The notes under the pieces: model-generated
Told to the model about the DNA's origin: nothing
What the model saw: only the letters and a program-made list of their open reading frames with translations
Databases searched by the model: none
Shown: positions 40,539-48,770 of the stretch, piece by piece
How positions within the stretch are numbered: position 1 is the stretch's first letter
How the letters are laid out: each line of letters begins with the position of its first letter
Program-made: the position numbers and the translations under genes
Origin: Lentisphaeria bacterium
GTDB lineage: Bacteria; Verrucomicrobiota; Lentisphaeria; Victivallales; Victivallaceae
Length of the DNA: 59,256 bases
NCBI GenBank assembly: GCA_017507125.1
Contig: JAFWBQ010000095.1
Span: forward strand, 1 to 59,256
Direction of reading: 5' to 3'

Positions 40539-42563
40539 TCACCAATCTTTCTCTGTTTGGGGTCTTTTCATACGCATATTCTTTTTTATGGCGGAACGCA
40601 GTCTTTTGTCATCTTCGCCCATAAGATCCAGCATCTGCAGGGCACCTTTGCGGTTTTCAGGGGAAAGCTGCGGCCGGGGAGAGGGATTTCCGGAGGAAGG
40701 CTGCTGCTGATTCTGATTCTGCTGCTGAGCAGATTGATTTTTCTTTTCTTCTCTGCCGGACTCCTTCTTTTTTTCAGGAGCAGCTCCGGCAAGGGCGCGT
40801 GCTGCTTTTTCGGTATGTTCAGAACTCTCTCTGTCTTTGCCCTCTTTTTTGGCTTGAGATGCCTTTTGAAGCTCTTCTGCGGCTTTGCGCGCGGCGTCAG
40901 CCATTTCCTTCTGATCCAGCTGTTGTGCCTGCTGCTGAAGACGGGAACTTTCTTTCTGAGCCCGGTCTATGGAACGCTGCTGCTGCTGCCGCTGCTGCTG
41001 ATCCTGCGGGGCATTTTTGTTCCGGTCCGCTGCGGAACGGGTTTGAGATTGGGCACGCTGCTGCTGTTTCAAAAGCTCTTCGATCTTCTTTTTCAGCGCT
41101 TCCATGCTTTTGCGTTCACGGTCGAGGAGCGCGAGGTTGGGCGCCAGCTCTTTGAGAGGGGCGCCTGAACTTTCGATAGAGGCGCTGTAAAGTTCTTCGG
41201 CGCTTTCGGCAAGAGAAAGTGAACTCTGCAGAGTTTCGAGAGATTCCTGCAGACGGCGCTGTTTAAGCTGCCGGAGCGCCTTTTGAGTACCGGTGCGGCT
41301 GCGGTTGTGACGATCGACCCCCAGATTGAGAAAGCTTCCGGCGCGCAGTACCGGTGAAGAATCTTTGTGTGAGATGACCTTGCGGTAAATTTCTTCAAAA
41401 CCCTCCCGGTTGTTTTTCTGCATCTCCCGTGCCCGGTTGTAAATTTCAACGGGACTCTGAGAAACTGAGGGGGGAGCCGGGGGGAGCATTTCCTTTTTAT
41501 TTTCCCCGGGGAGCTGCTGCAGAGGGGCGCTCCACGCCAGGAAGGGGAGCAGCGCCATAAGCAGCGCAGCGCTTTTTCTTTCTGAAAGCAGCAGATAAAT
41601 GAGCAGAGCCGCCAGGGCCGCGCCCAGAAGTTTGGGGAACTCCTCCACGGGAAGTTTGTTTTTAAGATTTTTCCCGGATCGGCGTTCAAGGGCGCTGATG
41701 GCGGACTCCAACTGGGGCAGCCCCGAATCAGTGGCGGTGGTGCGGATGTAAATACCTTTTGTGGCGGCGGCAATGGAACTCAGAAGTTTTTCGTTGAGTT
41801 TTGACGTGACGATCCTGCCTTCTCTGTCACGGACAAGTGCCGTGCTTCCCGGTTCCCGGGGTATGACGGCGCCTTTGGCGGGATCCCCGAAGCCCACGGC
41901 AAAGACGGGGATATTTTTGCCTGCCAGTTCAGCTGTCACTTTCCGGATCTCCCCCTGAAGCTCCTCGCCGTCGGTCATCAGAATGATCGCCCGGTTCCTG
42001 GATTCGGAGCCTTCAAAGGCACGGAGCGCCTTTTGAAATGCTTTTTCCAGATTGGTTCCTCCGGCGGGGACGCTGTCGGTGGAAAGATCCTCCACATACT
42101 CGTTGAATGTTACTGGATCAGAGGTGAGAGGGCAGCTCAGATAGGCCTCTCCGGCAAAGGGGATGAGGCCGAACCTGTCCCCCTTGCTCCGTGAAGCAAG
42201 CTGCTGCAGAAGATAGCGTGCGTGCCTGAGCCGGGAGGGCGCGATGTCGGCGGCATTCATGCTCCGTGAAACATCGCAGAGCACCATCAGATCCCTGCCT
42301 TTGGCTTCCGAGGGGAGCAGCTTTGCATAGAAGGAGGGACGGGCGCAGGCGGCGATGATAAAAAAGACAGATGAACAAAGAAGCACCACCCGCCAGAAGC
42401 GTTTCACCCGGGAAAGATGGACCGCTTCAGGGGAATTGGCATTTTTACCGAGGATCATGGCAAGACGCTTCTTTCTTTTGGCATTGCCGATAACAGCCAG
42501 AAGAGGCATCAAAACAAAGGGCACCGTCAAAAGATAAAGCCAGTCAGGATCAATAAAATCCAT
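40539..42563 (-). CDS. BatB (VWA) - BatC (TPR/coiled-coil) fusion protein
   Basis: 674 aa. An N-terminal membrane segment (10-26) and a second one (58-75) are followed by a von Willebrand A domain (about 90-270) with an intact MIDAS start, DVSRSMNA, and later TNLEKA and LMTDGEE. A membrane segment near 315-345 follows. The C-terminal half is TPR/coiled coil and then Gln/Lys/Glu-rich (QQQQRSIDRAQKESS). Matches BatB fused to BatC. AAGGAGG lies 4 nt before the ATG. No MoxR ATPase, DUF58 or BatA gene precedes it, which is unusual. Confidence 0.85.
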   Translation of the reverse strand: MDFIDPDWLYLLTVPFVLMPLLAVIGNAKRKKRLAMILGKNANSPEAVHLSRVKRFWRVVLLCSSVFFIIAACARPSFYAKLLPSEAKGRDLMVLCDVSRSMNAADIAPSRLRHARYLLQQLASRSKGDRFGLIPFAGEAYLSCPLTSDPVTFNEYVEDLSTDSVPAGGTNLEKAFQKALRAFEGSESRNRAIILMTDGEELQGEIRKVTAELAGKNIPVFAVGFGDPAKGAVIPREPGSTALVRDREGRIVTSKLNEKLLSSIAAATKGIYIRTTATDSGLPQLESAISALERRSGKNLKNKLPVEEFPKLLGAALAALLIYLLLSERKSAALLMALLPFLAWSAPLQQLPGENKKEMLPPAPPSVSQSPVEIYNRAREMQKNNREGFEEIYRKVISHKDSSPVLRAGSFLNLGVDRHNRSRTGTQKALRQLKQRRLQESLETLQSSLSLAESAEELYSASIESSGAPLKELAPNLALLDRERKSMEALKKKIEELLKQQQRAQSQTRSAADRNKNAPQDQQQRQQQQRSIDRAQKESSRLQQQAQQLDQKEMADAARKAAEELQKASQAKKEGKDRESSEHTEKAARALAGAAPEKKKESGREEKKNQSAQQQNQNQQQPSSGNPSPRPQLSPENRKGALQMLDLMGEDDKRLRSAIKKNMRMKRPQTEKDW

Positions 42564-42604
42564 CTTTCCTCCTTGAAATTCAAATTTTCTCCCTGCATCT
42601 TAAA

Positions 42605-42632
42605 AATATAATCTAAAACGGCGAAAAATCAA
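42605..42632 (-). promoter_or_regulatory. Promoter for the Bat operon
   Basis: Minus strand: TTGATT (42632-42627), 16-nt spacer, TATATT (42610-42605). Confidence 0.5.
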
Positions 42633-42682
42633 GTTTTTTGTACAATTTTCGGTTGAAACTCCCCGACTTTTTCCGGAATATC

Positions 42683-42717
42683 AAAAAGCCCGGTCCCCCT
42701 GAACAGAGGAACCGGGC
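42683..42717 (-). terminator. Terminator of the reductase gene
   Basis: GCCCGGTTCC/GGGACCGGGC (42717-42708, 42697-42688; one T-G pair) then T5 on the minus strand. Confidence 0.85.
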
Positions 42718-42744
42718 CGTCAGAAATAAACGTCAACCGGGAAA

Positions 42745-43908
42745 TCAGTTGTCTTTGGGAGCACGTGCAATGGGCTCACTGGCGAGAGTCTGGATCCACT
42801 CCACATTGGGGAAATGATCCTTGTAATAGGAACGGATCAGAGTTTCAAGACCGGCAGTACCGTACTCCCAGTCAAGGAACTTTTCACCCAGAGCTTTTTT
42901 CACGTTGGTCTGGTCAAAGATGATATCAGATGAGAAGTAGGGGAAGAGGTCGCCCACGAAACGAGCCATGAGTTTGCTGTCCACCTTGCTGCTGTCGTTG
43001 ATGCCCACGGTGAGTCCGTCGATCCTCAGGATGCCGCAGATGGTGTCGCGGATCTCTTTGGTGGTCAGGGGACTGTCGCCGGTGATGTGATAGGCGGTAT
43101 TGGTCACAGGCTTCTGGAAGAGAGCTGTGATGGCCTCCTGCACATAGTCGATGGGCACGAAGTAAACGTGTTCAGAGGGAACGGTTGAAAAGGTCATGCT
43201 CAGATCGATCCACTCCGTCTGGGGGATACCGGCACGGGAGCAGTTGTGGCTCTTGAATTTGCCCAGGAACTCAAGGATACGATAGAAGGCAAGGGGCTTG
43301 CGGATCCTGCCGTCGCTGCGTCTGCCGGTGACGATGGCGGGACGGTAGACAGAGAAGGGGATACCGGAGTTGCGGACCAGGAACTCTGCTTTGTACTTGC
43401 TCTCTTCGTAGGGATTGTTGAATCCGCTGTCGATGGGGTTGTCTTCAATGGCGGTGCCGCAGAGTTTACCGGCGATGTAGGCGGTTCCCACATAGTGGAA
43501 CTCTTTCACCTTGAGGAGCTGGGCCAGCTTGACCACATTCTCGGTACCGTGGTAGTTGATCTTGAAAACTCTTCCGGTGGGATCCTTACCCAGATTCACG
43601 TCGGCGGCGCAGTGGAAAACGATATCCACACCTGCCATGAGGGGATCTTTTGCCATGGCTTCAGGATCAATGGTGGTCACGTCGCCGTCAATGGCGGTGA
43701 TGTGAGAAAGGATCTCATCGGCCAGTTCGGGACATCCGTCAAAGACACATTCGTCACGGATGATCTCAGCGGTGCGCTCCATGGCGCTCTTGCCGCCGGA
43801 GGGACGGGCAAGGCAGACGAATTCATAATCTTTGCGCTCACGCAGCAGAGCAACGGCAAAGGCGCTGCCCACAAGTCCGGTAATGCCGGTCAGGAAGACT
43901 TTTTTCAT
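42745..43908 (-). CDS. NAD(P)-dependent epimerase/reductase, extended SDR (fatty-acyl-reductase-like)
   Basis: 387 aa from the ATG at 43908 (AGGAG upstream); a 15-aa extension is rejected. The Rossmann start is VFLTGITGLVGSAFAVALL, the catalytic pair lies in NPYEESKYKAE (Tyr and Lys), and HCAADVNLGKDPT is the usual NAD_binding_4 motif. This branch includes thioester and fatty-acyl reductases and sugar epimerases. The C-terminal extension (about 270-387) is conserved-looking and not assigned. No acyl-carrier or synthase is adjacent, so substrate remains open. Own promoter and terminator. Confidence 0.75.
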   Translation of the reverse strand: MKKVFLTGITGLVGSAFAVALLRERKDYEFVCLARPSGGKSAMERTAEIIRDECVFDGCPELADEILSHITAIDGDVTTIDPEAMAKDPLMAGVDIVFHCAADVNLGKDPTGRVFKINYHGTENVVKLAQLLKVKEFHYVGTAYIAGKLCGTAIEDNPIDSGFNNPYEESKYKAEFLVRNSGIPFSVYRPAIVTGRRSDGRIRKPLAFYRILEFLGKFKSHNCSRAGIPQTEWIDLSMTFSTVPSEHVYFVPIDYVQEAITALFQKPVTNTAYHITGDSPLTTKEIRDTICGILRIDGLTVGINDSSKVDSKLMARFVGDLFPYFSSDIIFDQTNVKKALGEKFLDWEYGTAGLETLIRSYYKDHFPNVEWIQTLASEPIARAPKDN

Positions 43909-44003
43909 AGTTTCACTCCTCAGGGGTAAGCCGGATATGACGCAGCGGAACACATCCGTTCAGTTACAAGTTTCACGATTCTCGATTTTACAGTAAACCA
44001 TCT

Positions 44004-44032
44004 AATATACACCACTTGTTTAAAAATTGCAA
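44004..44032 (-). promoter_or_regulatory. Promoter for the reductase gene
   Basis: Minus strand: TTGCAA (44032-44027), 17-nt spacer ending GGTG, TATATT (44009-44004). Confidence 0.65.
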
Positions 44033-44071
44033 GTATTGTATGAAAAATAATATAGATGAGGCTCCGGCTCC

Positions 44072-45487
44072 TCAGCCCAGAAGGTTTTCGAGGCGGTCGG
44101 CACACTGTTCCACTTTGGCGCGGAGTTGATCCAGCTCCTCTTCTGAAGGGTCGTAACTTTCGGTGTTGAGCTGTTTCAGTATCAGGTCCAGTGCAGCGAA
44201 AATTTTATCCAGATCGTGACAATGGCAATGATCGTGGTCATCTTCGCACTGGTGGTCAAGGCGCTCTTCCACAAGTTCCATGATGGTGCTTCTCAGGGGA
44301 GCCTTGCTTTCATCCATAAGGCGGTTGTAGTTGCCTGAAAGCTCTTCAAAGCGTTCTTCCAGAAAGTTGAGGAAGACGGCTTCCTGAGCTTCGTCGGCGT
44401 AATCCAGTTCACCATGGGGGAATGCGCGGGCAAAGAAGCGGTCAAAAGTCATATCTCTTGCGGCGCAGTTGTCAAGTATGAATCCGTCGATTTCCTCGGG
44501 AGTGAGGGGGGAACCCACCTGTTTGAGCATGACGCCGAAGTCAGAGGTTTCTCCGGCAGAGATGGCGAGTCCGTCGGGGAGTTCTTCTTCGTTGCCGGAG
44601 TCATTTGAAGAATATTCATCATTTGTACCTGCCATGGCGAAGACGCTGTGGTCGCCGTCGGTCCGCATTTCGATGGAGTCGCACTCTCTGACAAATTCCT
44701 CCACCGAGGCGCCGGCTCCGGCAAGTTCTTCAGCGCCCAGGTAGAAAGCCCATCCGATCTGGTGGGGGAGTTCCAGATAGTCCCGGAATTTTTCCACCAC
44801 TTTGATCATAGCTTTTTCGTAGTTGCCGATCCACTTCTCTTTCGCCTCTTCGCTCCGTTCTTCCCGGGGGCGGTAATTGATCTCAAATTCACCGTTGTCG
44901 GGGTCGGTGAGCTGCAATATGAGGGAGTCCCCCTCTTTGAACTCAAGTTCCCGGAAAAGCTCCCGGCAGTCGAAGACAGTGAGGGTGACAAGAGTGGTGG
45001 GCGCCAGATGCTGCCGCAATGAGCTGTTGGCATCAGAATCAGCTTCAAGGTAGTCCAGGATCTGTTCATGGCCCACGAGCATATTGTAATGGAGCGCCTC
45101 ACTGAAGGGGAGCGTGATCTCCTTTTTGGGGAGCGGTTCATCATCGTAAAGGAGTTCCGCGTCAGAGGGGAAGATATCTTCAGTGAGGAAGGGGGTGAGA
45201 CGGGAACCGGGGAAGAGGACGCCCTCTTCGATTTCCCACTTTTCCGGAGTGACGGCAAAGGGGATGCGGCAGAAGTAGTGCATTTTCAGCTCGCACTCCC
45301 AGTCGTCGGTGTGGAAATAGTTGGCATCGCCGTCAATGAGCTGTTCCAGGCGCTTGAGAAGTTCATCATCGCCGGGGGCGCCCAGTTTTGCGGCGATGTC
45401 GGCGAGTTTGAATATGCCGGGGGCATTTTCAAGAAGATGATCTATTTCACGGATGGAAATGCGTTTTTTTTCTTCTTTGGAACTCAC
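44072..45487 (-). CDS. Acidic protein of unknown function with Cys/His cluster
   Basis: 471 aa, very acidic, no signal peptide or membrane segment. Starts with GTG at 45487, with GGAGG 6 nt upstream inside the end of truB. The first 60 residues look like a winged-helix-type DNA-binding or DnaJ-like segment (IREIDHLLENAPGIFKLADIAAKL). The middle is rich in Glu/Asp and beta strands; a cluster CEDDHDHCHCHD near residues 418-430 looks like a metal-binding site. C-terminal helices follow. Last gene of the pfp-gat-ruvC-ligA-truB series. Family not recognised. Confidence 0.6.
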   Translation of the reverse strand: MSSKEEKKRISIREIDHLLENAPGIFKLADIAAKLGAPGDDELLKRLEQLIDGDANYFHTDDWECELKMHYFCRIPFAVTPEKWEIEEGVLFPGSRLTPFLTEDIFPSDAELLYDDEPLPKKEITLPFSEALHYNMLVGHEQILDYLEADSDANSSLRQHLAPTTLVTLTVFDCRELFRELEFKEGDSLILQLTDPDNGEFEINYRPREERSEEAKEKWIGNYEKAMIKVVEKFRDYLELPHQIGWAFYLGAEELAGAGASVEEFVRECDSIEMRTDGDHSVFAMAGTNDEYSSNDSGNEEELPDGLAISAGETSDFGVMLKQVGSPLTPEEIDGFILDNCAARDMTFDRFFARAFPHGELDYADEAQEAVFLNFLEERFEELSGNYNRLMDESKAPLRSTIMELVEERLDHQCEDDHDHCHCHDLDKIFAALDLILKQLNTESYDPSEEELDQLRAKVEQCADRLENLLG

Positions 45488-45490
45488 AGC

Positions 45491-46237
45491 TCACCTCCCG
45501 CCGAAACCGGCAAATGTTGAAAGTTTTTCCGCAAGGAGCATCTTGAACTGCTCCACTTCAAGCTCTTTGAGATAATCAATGGTGACGGCATCTTTGATGT
45601 CAAAGCTGCCGCTGCGGACTCTTCTGAGCGCCGCAAGAGTGCCGCCGCAGCCCAGCCTGGCGCCCACATCGTGGCAGAGGGAGCGGACATAGGTTCCTTT
45701 GGAGCACTCCAGAATAAATTCGCAGTCGGGGAGCGCCACTTTTTCCACCTTGATGGCGTTGATGTGGATGGGGCGTGCTTCGCGCTCGATCTCAACGCCT
45801 TTGCGTGCCAGTTCGTAAAGTTTCTTCCCCCCCACCTTGACGGCGGAAACCATGGGGGGCATCTGCATCTGATCCCCTTCAAAACTTTTGAGGGTCTCAA
45901 GGAGCTCTTCTTCTGTGACATTGACCTCTTTTTCAGCAATGACTTCACCATCCAGATCGTATGAATCCGTTTCAACGCCCAGACGCAGAGTACACTGGTA
46001 GACCTTGTCCGACGCCATGAGCTTGTCGCTGAACTTGGTATATCCGCCCAGCACGATCACCAGCAGTCCGGTGGCGGCGGGGTCAAGTGTGCCGCAATGT
46101 CCCACTTTGGGAATGTTGTAGCGGTTTCTGAGAAAGTTGACCACATCAAAGCTGGTCCATCCGGCGGGTTTGTCGATGGAAAGGATCCCGTTCCCGGAAA
46201 AAATGGGCAGATGGTGTTTTTTGGGGTTGTAACGCAT
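45491..46237 (-). CDS. truB: tRNA pseudouridine(55) synthase
   Basis: 248 aa from MRYNPKKHHL at 46237 with AAGGA upstream; a TTG start at 46291 inside ligA is rejected. Makes the universal pseudouridine 55 in the T-loop of tRNA. Catalytic Asp is D52 in GHCGTLDPAATG; KPAGWTSFDVV before it is the KP motif, and SKGTYVRSLCHDVG is the third conserved block. Shorter than E. coli TruB, lacking the C-terminal PUA part. The stop is 3 nt before the next start. Confidence 0.95.
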   Translation of the reverse strand: MRYNPKKHHLPIFSGNGILSIDKPAGWTSFDVVNFLRNRYNIPKVGHCGTLDPAATGLLVIVLGGYTKFSDKLMASDKVYQCTLRLGVETDSYDLDGEVIAEKEVNVTEEELLETLKSFEGDQMQMPPMVSAVKVGGKKLYELARKGVEIEREARPIHINAIKVEKVALPDCEFILECSKGTYVRSLCHDVGARLGCGGTLAALRRVRSGSFDIKDAVTIDYLKELEVEQFKMLLAEKLSTFAGFGGR

Positions 46238-46277
46238 AGTCAAGTCAAATTCCTTAAATGAAAAAATCTCAATATCA

Positions 46278-48242
46278 TCAAAATAATTCAAGTTGTTCTT
46301 CTGTTGTCTGCGCCTTTTCCGGAGGCGCCGGAAGGGGGGGAGCCGTTACAGACCGCTCATCAAAGAGTTCGGGCTGTTCCTCCTCACCGGGGCTTGGGGC
46401 GGCTGCTCCTGGAGTTGGAACAGAAAGTGCCAGAAACTCCTCAAGGGCAACGATCCTGATGCCCAGTTTCCGTGCTTTCGCCAGCTTTGAGGAGTTGTCA
46501 TTCACATCTGCCGCCACCAGAAGGGCAAGTTCTTTAGTGACAGTGTCAACGGCGGTGTATCCCTTTGTTCCGGCGAGTTCAACATAGTAGGAGCGCTTTT
46601 CAGGCATCTTGCCTGTGAAACAGACGGTGGGGGCGCCTTTATCCGGACTTTTTTCCCGCAGGGGGGTGACGGCGGAAAGGAGTTCGTCGATCTCCTCCTT
46701 TCTCATCTCAAAGGCTTCGGTCAGTGCTTTGGCGCGTTCAGGGCCGATGCCGGGAATGACGCTCAGACGGTCGGCGGAGGCCTCCCGGAGCTGCTGAAAA
46801 TCCAGATCTTCAAGGAGCAGTTTGGCGATGTTTGGGCCCACGTTGGGGATGTTCAGAGAGGCAAGGAGCTGATGTTCAGGGATGTTCCGCACCCGCTGAA
46901 GCTCTTTCAGGAGATTTGAGGCGGACTTTTCCGCGAAGCCCTCCACCATGAGCAGATCTTTTGCCGTCAGGCGGAAAAGGTCGCTCAGATGGCGCACATG
47001 GCAGACATGGACAAGTTTTTTAAGGGTGCTTTCGCCCAGATTTTCCACATCCAGAGCCTTGACCGCTGCGGCGAGACGCTGAAGAGAGGTGCCGGGACAT
47101 TCAGAGTTGACACAGACCAGCTCAGGACCTTTGCGTTCAAGAGAAGCACCGCAGGCAGGACACTCTGAGATCAGGGGGGAACGGCGGTTTTTTCCGGGGG
47201 CAGAAGCTGAAATGTAGGGGATCACATCACCGGCACGCTCCACAGTGATGGTGTCGCCGATGTGAAGATCCATGTCGATGATGTTCTGCACATTGTGCAA
47301 GGTGGCACGTTTGACGGTGACGCCTGAAAACGCCACAGGTTCCATGAGTGCCACGGGGGTCAGGTTGTTTTTGCCGAAGCTCCACTCCACATCCAGCAGG
47401 CGGCTTTGCCGTTTCACGTTGGAGTATTTATAGGCGATCTCGCCTCTGGGGTGGTGGGCGGTACTGCCCAGGGATTCCGCAAAGGCTTTATCGGCAAATT
47501 TTATCACAACACCGTCCATGGGATAGGGGAGTGCGGCGATTTTTTCCAGAAGCTGTTCCCATTCATCCGCCAGACGGTCAAGGGTGACGGTGAAGGAGAC
47601 AAGAGCGTAATCCACCAGAGTGAGCTTGGCACCCTGGGCGATCATGGCGTCGATCTCTTTGAGTCCCATGATGCCCGCCACGGCGTTCCGGGGATTTTTG
47701 TAGAAACCGCCGTCCTTGCGGCGGATGTGAGAGTAGATGTTCACAAAGTCGTCGGAGCGGATCACGATCTCTCCCCGGGCGGGGCGGTCAAGTTTGCCCG
47801 TATATCCGGGAGCTTCAAGTTCGATGAGGGGCAATTTGCCGGAGACATCTTCCCCCGTTTCCCCGTCGCCCCGGGTGGCAAGGGTGGTTCCGTCAAAGGC
47901 GGCGGAAATACCGTCATACTTGGGCTGAACAAGGAGTTTTTCATCAGGAGTCCGGGCAAATTTGTGTCCCCATTCAAGAACCGCCTCAAGGGAGTAGGCT
48001 TTATCAAGAGAGAGCATGGGAGTCCTGTGGCGCACCTTTCCGGCGGAAACCACAAGGGGGGTGTGGATGGCGTTGACCAGGGGATGACCGGGATCACGGC
48101 GGCGCAGTTCTTCCAGAAGCAGATCGTAGTCGGCATCGGCGATTTCGGGCGCACCCTTTTCCCAGTAAAGTTTATTATGATACCCGATAAGTTCTGTGAG
48201 TTGTTCCAGCGGGATGCTGCTGAGATGCTCCCCGAAGCTCAT
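46278..48242 (-). CDS. ligA: NAD-dependent DNA ligase with tandem clamp-binding tails
   Basis: 654 aa. Seals nicks using NAD+. The adenylated Lys is K108 in QPKYDGISA; an N-terminal Ia domain (YHNKLYWEKG), the OB fold, a Cys4 zinc finger (CPACGASL ... CVNSECPG), helix-hairpin-helix repeats and a BRCT domain (about 532-605) follow in the standard order. After the BRCT there is a Pro/Glu-rich tail (606-654) with two clamp-binding-like motifs, QPELF (623-627) and QLELF at the very end (650-654). The start at 48242 has GGAGG 8 nt upstream. Expected role: Okazaki-fragment joining and repair. Confidence 0.95.
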   Translation of the reverse strand: MSFGEHLSSIPLEQLTELIGYHNKLYWEKGAPEIADADYDLLLEELRRRDPGHPLVNAIHTPLVVSAGKVRHRTPMLSLDKAYSLEAVLEWGHKFARTPDEKLLVQPKYDGISAAFDGTTLATRGDGETGEDVSGKLPLIELEAPGYTGKLDRPARGEIVIRSDDFVNIYSHIRRKDGGFYKNPRNAVAGIMGLKEIDAMIAQGAKLTLVDYALVSFTVTLDRLADEWEQLLEKIAALPYPMDGVVIKFADKAFAESLGSTAHHPRGEIAYKYSNVKRQSRLLDVEWSFGKNNLTPVALMEPVAFSGVTVKRATLHNVQNIIDMDLHIGDTITVERAGDVIPYISASAPGKNRRSPLISECPACGASLERKGPELVCVNSECPGTSLQRLAAAVKALDVENLGESTLKKLVHVCHVRHLSDLFRLTAKDLLMVEGFAEKSASNLLKELQRVRNIPEHQLLASLNIPNVGPNIAKLLLEDLDFQQLREASADRLSVIPGIGPERAKALTEAFEMRKEEIDELLSAVTPLREKSPDKGAPTVCFTGKMPEKRSYYVELAGTKGYTAVDTVTKELALLVAADVNDNSSKLAKARKLGIRIVALEEFLALSVPTPGAAAPSPGEEEQPELFDERSVTAPPLPAPPEKAQTTEEQLELF

Positions 48243-48266
48243 GCAAAGTTCCTCCGTGAAAATAGA

Positions 48267-48770
48267 TTACAACTGCTTTCCGGGCACGCCGCAGGAGCGC
48301 AGAACTCTCCCTGCGTGGCACATGGCAAGAGCCAGTGCATCGGTGCTGTCAAGGGGGATCTGATCGATCTTGATCCCCAGTTCGGCGGCGATCATCACCG
48401 CGATCTGTTCTTTGGTGGCAGTGCCTCTGCCCACGGCGGCGCGTTTGGCAACGGTGGGCGCATAGGCGAAACAGGGGATGTCATGAAGACTCAAAGCCGC
48501 AAGAATGGCGCCCCGCGCCATGCCCAGAATGATGGCAGTGCCGGCGTTTTTCCCCATGAAGGGTTCCTCCAGCACCGCGCAGTCAGGATGAAATGTATCA
48601 ACGAGTTCGCAGATACCTGAATGAAGCCGCCTCACACACTGGGAGTGGGGCAGTTTGGGGGAGTTGGCAATGATGCCGCAGTCGATGACTGAAAATCTCC
48701 CCCCGGTCCCGGCGTCTATCACACCGTATCCGGTGGTCCGGATCGCCGGGTCTATTCCGAGAACGATCAT
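48267..48770 (-). CDS. ruvC: Crossover junction endodeoxyribonuclease RuvC
   Basis: 167 aa, full length. Resolves Holliday junctions. Acidic active-site residues: D7 in VLGIDPAIRTTG, E68 in AVLEEPF, and the DSTDA pair near 141-144. The start overlaps the gatA stop by 4 nt. ruvA and ruvB are not in the window. The C-terminus is slightly short (ends GKQL). Confidence 0.95.
   Translation of the reverse strand: MIVLGIDPAIRTTGYGVIDAGTGGRFSVIDCGIIANSPKLPHSQCVRRLHSGICELVDTFHPDCAVLEEPFMGKNAGTAIILGMARGAILAALSLHDIPCFAYAPTVAKRAAVGRGTATKEQIAVMIAAELGIKIDQIPLDSTDALALAMCHAGRVLRSCGVPGKQL

Noticed and set aside
47406..48620. 404-codon open frame opposite ligA and ruvC
   Set aside because: Spans two recognised genes on the other strand and has no domain signature.
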